Shown here: piece after piece, positions 49,001 to 62,127 of the stretch
Numbering within the stretch: the stretch's first letter is position 1
Layout: each line of letters begins with the position of its first letter
From: Lingula anatina
Lineage: Eukaryota; Brachiopoda; Lingulata; Lingulida; Lingulidae
Reading direction: 5' to 3'
DNA: 64,000 nucleotides
Assembly (NCBI RefSeq): GCF_001039355.2
Contig: NW_019775402.1
Span: 354,080-418,079, forward strand
Made by a program: the position numbers and the translations under genes
The notes under the pieces: generated by a model
What the model saw: only the letters and a program-made list of their open reading frames with translations
The model's database searches: none
What the model was told of the DNA's origin: nothing

Positions 49001-49270
49001 GATAGATATAATTCTGGCTGAATAAGGTATGTTATTAAATTTTATGTTCAAATGTCCACCGCATTTAAACGTTGCTTTTGATTAAAACTTTACAAAATAA
49101 GCTTTAATCGTCAATGTCTTATATGGTTCCTTTGACGTTCTTAAAAAGGGGGAAATCTTTGTCTATTAGAAATTAAAATTATATAATTTAAAGCACTAGT
49201 TCAGGTGAGAAAAAATAATGCGCAGGTCTCTCCCCAAGAAAGTCAGTAAATCTCAGCAAAAAGTTCAGAG
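46098..49270. other. EMC4 3' flank and intergenic stretch
   Basis: Candidate EMC4 polyadenylation signals (for example AATAAA at 46780-46785) are present, but none stands out. Open frames at 46112-46411, 48179-48448 and 48420-48701 have no recognisable motif, no splice partner and low-complexity composition, so they are left out. No RNA gene was seen. Confidence 0.5.
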
Positions 49271-49275
49271 GTCAA

Positions 49276-49295
49276 AGCATTGTGGGAATTGTTGA
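49276..49295 (-). promoter_or_regulatory. ZNF143/THAP11-like promoter motif
   Basis: AGCATTGTGGGAATTGTTGA matches about 15 of 20 positions of the reverse complement of the ACTACAATTCCCAGCATGCA consensus. It lies just before a likely leader exon of the CxxC gene. The motif call is from memory. Confidence 0.5.
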
Positions 49296-49299
49296 CCAG

Positions 49300-49397
49300 A
49301 TGCTAAACATGGCGGGTCAAAGCAGCAAGTGGTTGCGGGAATTCCCTTGATTTGACATCTCTAGCAACCTCACAGCGTCTTACAAACTGCTGCATGA
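49300..49397 (+). other. Candidate 5' leader exon with small upstream ORF
   Basis: A GTAAGT donor follows at about 49398, and an acceptor (TGTTTTCAG) ends at 50611 just before the coding exon, so this is a plausible untranslated first exon of the CxxC gene. It contains a 13-codon upstream open frame (49309-49350, MAGQSSKWLREFP) beginning in a YY1-like AACATGGCGG context. Another possible donor lies at about 49026 (AAGGTATGT). Exon extent is inferred. Confidence 0.4.
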
Positions 49398-50611
49398 TAA
49401 GTAAGTATGCTTTTCTCAACGTTAGGTGTTATGAAACATGTAATGAACGCTCGTTAAACGGACTGGGTAGGTGGTGAAATCGTAGAGCTCCTCGTCCCGT
49501 TGTAAACTTGATATCCCCATTCATTGACATTTACCAAGTAGCCAAGGCCGTGTCATTCGCATTAACATTGGCACTGAGTGACATCGATTGGTAATGTTTC
49601 AGCGTTTTTGAGTTTTGATGTAGAATTATAAGTAAAGGGAGGTTTTTGGGGAATCATTATAAGATATTACTTGATTTTCCGTATAACGGAGAGGATATGT
49701 GCCCATGGAACGGTGTGTATGCTAATTGTTATTGTTGAAGTTAGGATACTTATTGCTTATAAAAAATTACATGTGAACCAGAATCAACAGATGGCCTGCT
49801 ATAATAAATATGAATGTCATATTCAAGTTAGGGTTAAAGAGCTACATAATTATTCTGAATATTGTTGTAGAACATTATCAAAAGTTAATTTTATTGATAA
49901 TATTGCTGATATTTAAAATCAAGCTGGTATATGTCCCATATAAAGGCAGCTGTGCAGACTTGATCATTTCACTAAACTTGTAAAATTAACCTCTTAGTTT
50001 TACATTGTCACTAATTATTTTTAAAACGATAGTTACTGTGTTCTGCTAGAGTCTTAAATGTGGTGATAAAGTTTAATGTGAGAATTAATGATCTCCAATT
50101 TTTGCCCAAATTCACGGCTGTACCCTCGCAATTTTCCTTTCACCTCTCATGTTCATAAATGTAGTAGTACTGTATACATCAGGTGAGAAACTAAGTGATT
50201 ATACTTGTAATACTGATTGAGATGAGGTTTGGGAAATCTGCCTGCTCATCAGCACAATGGCTGGTTAATTGACTCTAGCCACATCCTTGCATCCATCTAT
50301 CATGGCACTGTTTCAAGCATGCAAAGTTGCTGCATTATCCTGATGGCTTCTTCTATAACTCTGTTTGTGAATAGATTTAACAATGAATATGGGGTGCTGG
50401 AAAAGAAAACCTGAACTTGTGAGATTCGCACATTTAAGAGCCACTGTCTCAGTTTATTTGGGCTTGTTTTTTTTTTGTTATGATTTTCTAAAATATGTGT
50501 AATTTTTGTAAATGAGGTTTATATTTATATTCGCTTATAACTGCAAAATATAATGGGTATAAAATTTATCTTTATAAGATAATTCAACTGAAATTTTTAT
50601 CTCTGTTTTCA

Positions 50612-51967
50612 GTTCCCTTGTAAAACACATGCAGTATCACAGATCCTGACGAATACCAAAACTGTTGTTGGAATCATACTTGGAACACTAGAGTGAATGA
50701 AGTAAACATCCCTAACCAGCAGACATGACCAGACCGACCAAAAAAATTTGCTTCGTTTGCAGCACCCCCTACGCCACCTATATACTGTACACCAAGCCCC
50801 ACAATCAGGAGCCGTTTTTCCCATTCCTGGAGAACCATGATCCACCCAAGGGCTCCACGCGGCCAGGACCTCAAGGGGAGGTGGATGCATGTTTCATCTG
50901 CTACTCATTCCTAATACAACAATGGAAAAACTACGAGAAGTCTCGCACTCCATCTATCAAACGCCTGTACTGGCTGAAGAGAATGGACAACGGCCATTTC
51001 ACTGGGGCTGAGATGCAGCTCCAGGGGGAGTATGCTGCACAGTTGATGGGTTTGGCCTACCACCCCCAGGGATTGGCAGCCAATATGGGGTATGAAGAGG
51101 GGGTGGGGGTGCAGTATAGCCAACCCACCCCACCAGCGATTCCCCAGGGGCATAAACCCCCTGGGTACCCAGTACCCCCAGCTTTCATCAATGAAGAGAA
51201 AACCAGCGATGCATTAGATTTGTCCTCTCAACCTCCTAGTAAAAAACCTGAATCCCTGATGCCAAAGAATAGCCAACCTTTGAAGAGGTCAAGCAGCAAG
51301 TCTTCGACCAAGTTTGATGCTGGAAAAGGCATGAGATGTTACACCTGTGGGATTGGAATTACTGATGGTAAATCTCATGTTATTTGCTCTAAACAGTATA
51401 GTACTAGAATGGAACCGACTTTTCCATTCCTGGAGAAAACGTCCCCTGTAGAGGGCGCTCTTCCTCTTGACCCCTATGGGAGGACCAAAGTCTGTAATAC
51501 GTGTTTTGAGAATTTGCTGTCTCAGTGGCGGTACTATGAGTACACAAGGATGCCAGAAGAATCACGGGAATATAGATTACCTGGTGACAAGAATTACCCC
51601 TTGCAGTCATCTCAGGTTTTATCAACATATCGAGCCTCTGCCAGTGAAGTATGCTATTTGTGTGGTAGTGTCCAGGATTTGACAACACTGAAACGGCTCA
51701 GTGTGCACCCATCTGAAGAGAAATATCACATGCATTTTCCTTTCATAGCAAAGGTTCAACCTAATAGGCAAGCAAGGCCAGTTGATGCAAAGGGGCGTGT
51801 GCTTGCATGTCGCACATGTTTCCTGGCATTGAAGCAACAGTGGGAAGCTTATGAAAGTGAAGGAGTTTCCCTTAGTGAGAGGAAATATTCTCTTTCTGCT
51901 ACCACATCCGTTACCTCTGACACAGTAAGAGTTAAACAAGAGAACCAACAACCAAGGTCAAATGCCA
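50612..51967 (+). other. Leader plus duplicated first part of the CxxC coding exon (probable assembly artefact)
   Basis: A TTTTCAG acceptor ends at 50611. Bases 50682-51967 (1286 bases) recur at 51969-53254 with a constant offset of 1287 and only about half a dozen substitutions. The copies are joined by one N at 51968. This copy's open frame (from ATG 50725) stops at the join. The second copy lacks the 70 bases with the acceptor (50612-50681). The simplest reading is two alleles of one exon laid end to end. Two coding differences are seen: Ile/Met (51141 against 52428) and Arg/Gly (51631 against 52918). Confidence 0.85.
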
Positions 51968-51968
51968 N
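51968..51968. other. Single-N join between duplicated exon copies
   Basis: Sequence right after the N (GGAACACTAGAG) repeats that at 50682. Confidence 0.95.
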
Positions 51969-52011
51969 GGAACACTAGAGTGAATGAAGTAAACATCCCT
52001 AACCAGCAGAC

Positions 52012-55000
52012 ATGACCAGACCGACCAAAAAAATTTGCTTTGTTTGCAGCACCCCCTACGCCACCTATATACTGTACACCAAGCCCCACAATCAGGAGCC
52101 GTTTTTCCCATTCCTGGAGAACCATGATCCACCCAAAGGCTCCACGCGGCCAGGACCTCAAGGGGAGGTGGATGCATGTTTCATCTGCTACTCATTCCTA
52201 ATACAACAATGGAAAAACTACGAGAAGTCTCGCACTCCATCTATCAAACGCCTGTACTGGCTGAAGAGAATGGACAACGGCCATTTCACTGGGGCTGAGA
52301 TGCAGCTCCAGGGGGAGTATGCTGCACAGTTGATGGGTTTGGCCTACCACCCCCAGGGATTGGCAGCCAATATGGGGTATGAAGAGGGGGTGGGGGTGCA
52401 GTATAGCCAACCCACCCCACCAGCGATGCCCCAGGGGCATAAACCCCCTGGGTACCCAGTACCCCCAGCTTTCATCAATGAAGAGAAAACCAGCGATGCA
52501 TTAGATTTGTCCTCTCAACCTCCTAGTAAAAAACCTGAATCCCTGATGCCAAAGAATAGCCAACCTTTGAAGAGGTCAAGCAGCAAGTCTTCGACCAAGT
52601 TTGATGCTGGAAAAGGCATGAGATGTTACACCTGTGGGATTGGAATTACTGATGGTAAATCTCATGTTATTTGCTCTAAACAGTATAGTACTAGAATGGA
52701 ACCGACTTTTCCATTCCTGGAGAAAACGTCCCCTGTAGAGGGCGCTCTTCCTCTTGACCCCTATGGGAGGACCAAAGTCTGTAATACGTGTTTTGAGAAT
52801 TTGCTGTCTCAGTGGCGGTACTACGAGTACACAAGGATGCCAGAAGAATCACGGGAATATAGATTACCTGGTGACAAGAATTACCCCTTGCAGTCGTCTC
52901 AGGTTTTATCAACATATGGAGCCTCTGCCAGTGAAGTATGCTATTTGTGTGGTAGTGTCCAGGATTTGACAACACTGAAACGGCTCAGTGTGCACCCATC
53001 TGAAGAGAAATATCACATGCATTTTCCTTTCATAGCAAAGGTTCAACCTAATAGGCAAGCAAGGCCAGTTGATGCAAAGGGGCGTGTGCTTGCATGTCGC
53101 ACATGTTTCCTGGCATTGAAGCAACAGTGGGAAGCTTATGAAAGTGAAGGAGTTTCCCTTAGTGAGAGGAAATATTCTCTTTCTGCTACCACATCCGTTA
53201 CCTCTGACACAGTAAGAGTTAAACAAGAGAACCAACAACCAAGGTCAAATGCCATTGACCCAAAGTTGTGTAAACCTTTGAATATTGAAATCAGGGAGGA
53301 GTCACATTTGGACAAACAGCGTACTAGGTCACAAGGTCTCTTAGCTATTGCCCCAACTGCCCTCACTCCTCATCCTCGATCTCCATCATCAAGTCTCAGC
53401 AGCTCTGCCAGTGCCCCTACACTAGATGCTCAACATGCATATTCGAGCCCTGACCTTCAAAGGTCAGGGGTCAGTGACCCAGTGGTGTCAAGGTCTCTTA
53501 GTGCTGAAGTAACATACACCAAAGAAAATGGATTTCAGAGTCAACAGAAAATCAGAGTGCCTTCTGAAAGTCATTGTGAGGAGAAATTCTGTTTTGTCTG
53601 TGGTCATAGTTGCCATTCCAAGGTATACAAATTGCATGCCTATGCTTCTGAGGATTCCAGGGAAGCATTCTTTCCATTTCTTAGTAGCAGAGAACCAAGC
53701 AGGAACTGCCAAGCCATGAGCAAAGATGGCCAAGTTGATGCCTGTTGGTTTTGTTACCATTCCTTGCAAAAACAATGGTCAGTTTACGAGGCAATGGAAG
53801 CTCCACCGAATCGCTGGCTTAGATCTTACAAAACTGAAGAAATTAACTGTTTTGCCTGTCGGAGGAAAATCCAGAGAAGTCAGTTCCGGAGACTCTCTTC
53901 TAGAAAGTTCCCCATTTTGAAATCGATGCCAACCTCCCCTGAGACTCTCCTGGTGGAGGAGGGTGGTAGTGGTATTGTGTGTATGAAGTGCCATGGCTGG
54001 TTTACAGAGCAGTATGAGAGATTTCAGCAACTAGAAGTGGCTCCAGATGACATGTTTTTCAAGTTGCCAGGGGATGCAGCTCGGGTAAGTGTGTGAGGGG
54101 TAAGAATGATGGCGAGTAAGGGGGGGGGCAGTTGTGAAAGACTGAGAGTCCAGGTAAATGTATAATAAATGCAAAATAATACGAAATTAATGAATTAAGA
54201 CTAATTAGAATAACACCGAAAATAGGAAGTGTGGGATTGGCTAAAACCCCATCTTCTTTGACCACCTAGGTTTGAACATCAGATTCCCAGTACTCAGTCT
54301 GTTTGCCAAGTACAGTAATTATTCACAAAATTCAAACAGCGTTGTAAAATTATATTTCCCAAAATGACTATTCAGTGATGTAAAAATTAATTTATTTTTG
54401 AAGAGACTTATGGTTCTGCCTCTTATAGTATGCATATGACAGGGGCAGATCCAGAGATAGTTTCTGGTAGTCTTCCAAATCTTTGTTGATCCATCCTCCA
54501 TTTTTGATCACTTTCTACAGAAAAAATTAGATGCCTGTCAATGTAAACTTGAAAAATTCTGACAGTCTTCTGGAAGACCCAGAAGACTGCTTCCGTCCGC
54601 CCCTGCATGATCTTTCCATCATTCATTAGAGGGCCTTGATCACATGACTGACTAGTTAACGTGAGTCAACCTGTCTTCTTTTTATTAACTTTACTTTTGA
54701 TTCTAAACATTTTTTAAATAGTCCAGGGCCTTGTCAAAAAATGGTGTGTTTGTGAGGAAATTAATATCAAAATTCACATGAAAATAAGATGTTAGAAGAA
54801 ATGAGGTGTTCATGAGGAAATTGATATAAAAATCCACATAAAAATAAGATGTTAGAAGAAATGAGGTGTTCGAAATTTCTGTTGAATTACCAGATTCTGC
54901 CACCCAGGTGCAGTTAGCAGTTCAATTCAGCTCCTTTCCCAGGTAAAATTGATTTCAGCGCACAACTTTATTCATCGCAGTCACTCGTACATTAGAATAA

Positions 55001-58000
55001 GAAGAATGTGTCCATGTTGGTTGTTCAGCCGTGACCAGGGCTAACTGCCTTAATGCGGTTCTGACATGTTAGCAGGTGCTTTTGCCTTTTGTTTTTTGCC
55101 TGGCTTTGAAGTGCAGAAGTTGATATATGTAAATGCAGTGGTTGTTCCTGGTTAATACTGAAAGGATGTAATCATGTTGCTGAGAGAAGGGGAGGGGGTT
55201 AGGGAGTATTATTTCTGGTATTAAAAAAATAGCTTTGACTAAATGAGGGAACAGGTGCTCTGGGTGCTATGTTTGCCCAGGTTTTAGTCACAAAGGTAGA
55301 CATGAAGGTTCGAAGGTCAGAGACAGGAGTTAACTCAATGAAAGGATCCCTGGGAAGAGATAGATCTATAGACCCATTTACCTTATGGATGTATTGAAAT
55401 CATTTCTTGAAAAGATAAACATGATATTAACAGGTGCTTTATAGGTGCTATTTTCAATTATTGAATCAGACGCGCACAATAATTGGTTGACAAAAAGAAA
55501 AAAAGATTTGTACAAATTCACTTGCCCCCCCACCTTGTTTCACTCAAGTGAATATGCTTACCTTATCTCCTTATTGCAATATTTTAGAGGTTAGTGTAGT
55601 GTAATCTGTTGATCTGTGCTTTGTCTTTGCTCAGTGGCTTGTTGTACGAAATTACTATTGAAGTAAAACAGTGATAGGTCTTAGCAAAGTTTTATGTCCC
55701 AGAAGAATCAGTTAAGTTTCCAGCTGTGTCTTTTGGGCCAATTGTGATTGTCTGCCCCTTCAGGTATATCACCTATATTTAATGTATGGGATAATCAGAT
55801 GTCAAACACTCTCAGAATATTATAAAAAGATTAACTTAAATCTTATTAATAAACAAGCCTCAAATCCTTTGGTAGTGCACTGGGAGTGGGGTGCTTTTAT
55901 GACAGTGGTAATAAATATAGTAGATTCATGACTTGGAAAATGGTAAGGCGCCATAGTGGATGTGAAAAACATTTGTTTCTTTAGCTTAAGTGGATGCTGT
56001 GTCACTTTGCAGTGACATCTAAGTGACAAACATGAAGCAGCAGCAGTATAATTAATTAAATTGTTACTGAGTGAAGACAGTTGTTTTTGGATGCTTAGGG
56101 AAAGTTTTGTGCAAAACTAAATGCACACATACATGCAGGCATTGAACATTTTCGAAGACACCCCAGTGATTTTTAGCAAAAATTTTTCTGTTCCTGTGGG
56201 AAAGTTTTGTTACCTTTTTCCCTAGACATCTATGTATGTGTTTGTGATGTCTGTATATTTAAAAAAAAAAAAAACTGTCAGCATCTGTGAATATCTGTAT
56301 GGGGCTGCCCTTGTTCAGTTCAGGGAGGGCATGTTGCACAGATCAGGTCGTCTGCTGAGCTTCCTGAAACATCTGGTGACCTTCTGCTGGAAAGGGAATT
56401 TTGCACCTGAATGAGCAGATGTTCACCACTAAGCACTTCCATACTTGTTGACCTCTGACCTCCGTAAACATTAACTCCCAGTCAAATAAACCTTTTCCTA
56501 AAAATCAATTTAAGTTGCAGACTACTAGCTGTCATCACAGTGAATGGATTTCAATTATAACAAATGTTGTGGACTAGTCTCCTCATTCAATTGATATTTT
56601 GTTAGTAAGAAATAATTAACTATTTTATGTTACTGCATACAATATATATACTAGTATATATACCGCTAGTATAAATTAAAAAAAGGTTTTATCATATATA
56701 AAAGCTGCAGATGTTGTGCAGTTTTGTGTAATTCTAAAAGACTGAAAATGTTCTGTCAGTTAATTCATGCCTTTAGTGAGGTACACTAATATAATCAATT
56801 CATGAATTTTTAATCTATTATTGCACCCACAGTTTGTGGAAAAAATGAAGACATTTTAACAATGCATGTTACGAAGGTGCAGGAATAGACCAAAAATATC
56901 AGCTTTTCAGTGCCCTTGTAAACACACAGTATTTAAAAGTTCAGAGTGCCTGTCTCCTCTGAACATTGAATACTACAGGCACAGGGAAGCAGGTGGTCCA
57001 GTATCATATGTCACCAAGTTGACCCCAAAGCAGACGGAAAGACAACAAGAAGATGAAAGGGCAGTATGTTAAAAGCTCAAAGAACAGACTCCAGCTCACA
57101 TTGTCACTAGAAAAATAAGAAAATTGATAAAATTAAACCTTCAATAGAACTGTTTTAGCTGTTTGTTATGATTTGATAATATGGGTTTGTAATAGGAATA
57201 CAAATATAAAGTGTTTTTTATACAAATTTATTCAAGCATTTTAAGTTGTTACAGGAGAGACCAACAGATCTCAGTGTCATACCAGTAATTTTAAATCATA
57301 CAAGTACCCATGGGCTATGGTTTTCTAAAACAAAAACATTAATTCAGAGTAAATTATTGCAAATGTATTCATTTCTTATCCTCATATATGTCTCCATTCC
57401 CTTCCCCAGTTTGCAAGTAAATTTTATTTAGCCAGTGTGGTATGAAATCAGATATATAAATAGAGATATCAATATCATTGTTAGCGTAAATGGAAGTTTT
57501 GTGTTTTTTCACCTGTTTACCTCAAACATCTCATACAAGAAGTGGGAAGACGGGGGCAACACTTCAGTGCCGATAAAAAGAAAGAAAAAAAAATCTATAC
57601 AAAAGGAAACCTATAGTGAATAGGGGATGTCATTGTAAAGAAATAATTTTTCCCTATCTGTCTCATTTCATTTACCACAAAACAACTCACAAGCCAATTT
57701 AAATTCAGGCAGACGACATTAAGCACTTATTGCACCTGCTAACATTACATACAAGGTGTGCGACCCTTAAATCAATATCGCATCAGAAGAGTGTTCCTGC
57801 ATCTTCCATTTGTCGGGTGAATCCCATTAATTTGTCTACGCCTCAATGCTCCCCCCCTGCCGTTGCCATTGTGCCAGTTTGGCAAATGTTTTTACCTGTG
57901 TTCACAGCACCTGGAGATATTACAATCACTGGGGACACTATATATATAGTCAGCTGAAATTGCATGTTTTACAGCCTGTGTCAGTAAACTATAAATGAGA

Positions 58001-59029
58001 TGAGATTGCATGTTTAAGAGACTACACTAGAGCATTAGCCTAACAACTGTTTAGCCTTCTTTTGGCTTCCCTATTTCTGTTTCAGAAAGTCATTTTGTTT
58101 TTTTAGATTTTCATTATTGAAGTATTTGGACCCTTAATGGCCTGTCTCAGTAAGAAAACGAATTTGAAACTTCTTAATATTTCAAAATACTTACTCCTTG
58201 GCTACAATCATCTCTGTTCATTGCCAGAGATTTTTTTGTGGAAGAAAAGTAGTGGGAGAACTGAGGGAAAAGAAGGAAAAAAAGTACAGAAGATAGCCAA
58301 TATAAAGTGAAAGTGCCATCCATGGAGATTTGTAAGATTTTAATTAGTACAGTTTTTTTAAGTAGAGTTGATGAAATGTTTTTACTGTATATATCAGACA
58401 ATCAGGGTTTCAAAATACTAACAATAACTGCAGTCAACCCCAGCATATACTGTGATTTAAAAGTGGCAATAACCTTGCTTATGATGGATATATCAGTATC
58501 CATCAGATTTTGAAACACAGGCTGAAATACTAGTAAGTTCAGCTATCATAAAAACTGGGGCCGGTTTCAGAAAGAGCTTGCCATAGTACCCAAAAGCCAT
58601 ACGGAGGATTTTATTAGGTTTCTACGTTTACCTTAACCATATCAGACAGAAAGGATCACATGAAAAAAGGGGCAGCCTATCTTCAACAGAAACACACCTT
58701 TAAATACTGGCAGTATATCCTTTATTGTGGTCTCTTTTCAACAGGCTTAAGAAGGATCCTAAGAAGACCACAATTATGTACAGTAGACCTGTGGGTAAAC
58801 TGGATCATTGTAGAGTTGGCAGGTGTGGAGGAACAGCTGTATTGATACATAAAGATAGATATACAGGGGCGGATCCAGAGATATTTTCTGACAGTCTCAA
58901 TCCGCCCCTGATATATGCTGTTTTACTGGATTTTGGATCACAGATACTTTTTTGGTACTCACTGTATGGGCACTCTGTTGACACATATAGTAGAAGTGGT
59001 GTTTGCGCAGGGAATATTAGTTTTGATAC

Positions 59030-59064
<35 letters not shown>

Positions 59065-59573
59065 GAGGGAGGGAAGGAGAGGAGGTTTGAAAGGGTTTCA
59101 GCAATGCTCTGTTATTTAAAAATTTAAAAGATACTGACAAGTTAAAAGTTTTTGTGTGACCAGCACACGCAATTTAGACAATAAATAAAGATCTGTAAAT
59201 TTTATTAAAAGGAAATGTCTTACAACAAGCTTGTAATGGTTCAGTTACATCTGTCAGCTCTCTCTATTTTGTATATTTTTGGGGCACAGTCATATTAATA
59301 CAAATCTTACAAGAGTATACACAAGGGGTAAAATAAAATGTACAGTTAATCATATACACACACCGGACACAGCTGTTCACACACATACCTTACCACAATT
59401 TATTATCCTGGGGGTCTATTGTTAAGTCCTCAGTGTTAAAGCATCCACAGAATGGCAGGTGGGCAGTGATCGTCTGACCTGTGGCCAGTGGCATAGTTTA
59501 TCTGCCTGCTATTAGCTAATCAAACAACCACCTGGTGCCACTAGAACTATTTCTGGGGAGGTATTTTAAAAAG

Positions 59574-59624
<51 letters not shown>

Positions 59625-61512
59625 GGAGGAGCATTTACATTAGGATTTTTATTTTAAATAATAATAATTGGGTAATTCATTTAGCTTTAAATCTAATACG
59701 TGTTAACCTTGTCTGTTGTCTGTGATACATATAATTATTAATTGCTGCCGTTGGTTTACATTAAAGAGAAATAGATAAAGAAGTGAGTAAATCAATATTG
59801 ATAATAATTATCTTTCATTATAAACAGGTTTTTAATTTTTATGTATGATTTATTTTTTCTCACTTATATTTTTAACGAGGAAAGTAATTTTACTACTTTA
59901 AAACTGAAAGTGATGTAATAGTTGCATTTTGTACTGAAGCACAGGTTGTGAAAATGAGGAAGGTTTACGATATTAAAAAGCAATGCATGTTCTCTCTAAT
60001 TAATTGCAAATCTGTTGTGCAAACCATAGAATTGAAATTGCATGTTGAAGGTCTTAGAGTAGCCTGTGGCTAAGAGGCATCTGTGTTTGAACTGCAGTGG
60101 AATTAAAGGTGTATGCTACTCACTTTAAGGTTAAGCAGATTTGAGTGTGGCTCTGATTTTAGGGTGAAGTGTGTGACTGAGCTTTGTGTGAAATTGGGCA
60201 AAGGGCCTTGGGTTGGTTTCTGAAAGATTGAAAACTGTTATAGCAGGTTGCCCATTGAGCTATTTCTGCTGAAGGTATGAAGTAAAACCCAGACAAAATA
60301 ATGATATTAATTAATGATAATAATTTGCAAGTAGTATAAATTGTCCTGGGTTTTTCTTAGTGTCTGGAGACAAAGAACAAAACGGTGTAAGAAGCCAGTA
60401 AGATCACTGTAAAGAGAAAGTATCAGTAGATTAACAGACACATCAGACAGCAGAATTGAGGTTATTTTTTAAAAGATACTGAAGTCTTAAATCATGTACA
60501 GCAAATAGGAAGGCACCTTGTGCTTCCCTCTGGTGGTATGTTTTGAAAGTAAGCAAAGACTTGGTTGACACAACATGAGACGTGTGAGGCCCATGCCTTC
60601 ATTTCCTCTAAGAGCTTTGGTCGTTGCTTACTTTGGAGCAAAAGTCTTCTTCAGGAATTTATTCATTTCAGCATCAGTAATTAAATGTGTCCAATTTCCT
60701 TTGCATTGTTCATGTTGTCGGCATACTTTGGATCAAAAAGCTTTCTGCAAGAATTTCATTTTTGCCTGAGATCTTTCTATGATATGCTGCTCGTGTTGTT
60801 ATACTTAATGGAAAAAATATTTGTAGTCTCTTGTCATGTCANTTTTTTTTAAGTAGAGTTGATGAAATGTTTTTATTGTATATATCAGACAATCAGGGTT
60901 TCAAAATACTAACAATAACTGCAGTCAACCCCAGCATATACTGTGATTTAAAAGTGGCAATAACCTTGCTTATGATGGATATATCAGTATCCATCAGATT
61001 TTGAAACACAGGCTGAAATACTAGTAAGTTCAGCTATCATAAAAACTGGGGCCGGTTTCAGAAAGAGTTTGCCATAGTACCCAAAAGCCATACAGAGGAT
61101 TTTATTAGGTTTCTACGTTTACCTTAACCATATCAGACAGAAAGGATCACATGAAAAAAGGGGCAGCTTATCTTCAACAGAAACACACCTTTAAATACTG
61201 GCAGTATATCCTTTATTGTGGTCTCTTTTCAACAGGCTTAAGAAGGATCCTAAGAAGACCACAATTATGTAGACCTGTGGGTAAACTGGATCATTGTAGA
61301 GTTGGCAAGTGTGGAGGAACAGCTGTATTGATACATGAAGATAGATATACAGGGGCGGATCCAGAGATATTTTCTGACAGTCTCAATCCGCCCCTGATAT
61401 ATGCTGTTTTACTGGATTTTGGATCACAGATACTTTTTTGGTACTCACTGTATGGGCACTCTGTTGACACATATAGTAGAAGTGGTGTTTGCGCAGGGAA
61501 TATTAGTTTTGA

Positions 61513-61578
<66 letters not shown>

Positions 61579-62087
61579 GAGGGAGGGAAGGAGAGGAGGT
61601 TTGAAAGGGTTTCAGCAATGCTCTGTTATTTAAAAATTTAAAAGATACTGACAAGTTAAAATTTTTTGTGTGGCCAGCAGACACAATTTAGACAATAAAT
61701 GAAGATCTGTAAATTTTATAAAAAAGGAAATGTCTTACAACAAGCTTGTAATGGTTCAGTTATATCTGTCAGCTCTCTATATTTTGTATATTTTTGGGCA
61801 CAGTAATATTAATACAAATCTTATAAGAGTATACACAAGGGGTAAAATAAAATGTACAGTTAATCATATACACACACCAGACACAGCTGTTCACACACAT
61901 ACCTTACCACAATTTATTATCCTGGGGGTCTATTGTTAAGTCCTCAGTGTTAAAGCATCCACAGAATGGCAGGTGGGCAGTGATCGGCTGACCTGTGGCC
62001 AGTGGCATAGTTTATCTGCCTGCTATTAGCTAATCAAACTACCACCTGGTGCCACTAGAACTATTTCTGGGGAGGTATTTTAAAAAG

Positions 62088-62127
<40 letters not shown>

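Noticed and set aside
50725-51978. A separate 417-residue gene or true tandem paralogue of the CxxC gene
   Set aside because: The copy is almost identical, ends at a single N, and the second copy lacks a splice acceptor; an assembly artefact explains all of this.
54432-54613. 8-bp target-site duplication around the hAT-like element
   Set aside because: The flanks GCATATGA and CATGATCT do not match well enough to claim it.
61151-61633. 160-residue open frame with an Arg-Glu repeat
   Set aside because: It crosses an (AG)n microsatellite and a transposon remnant, and the same frame in the other block copy differs by indels.
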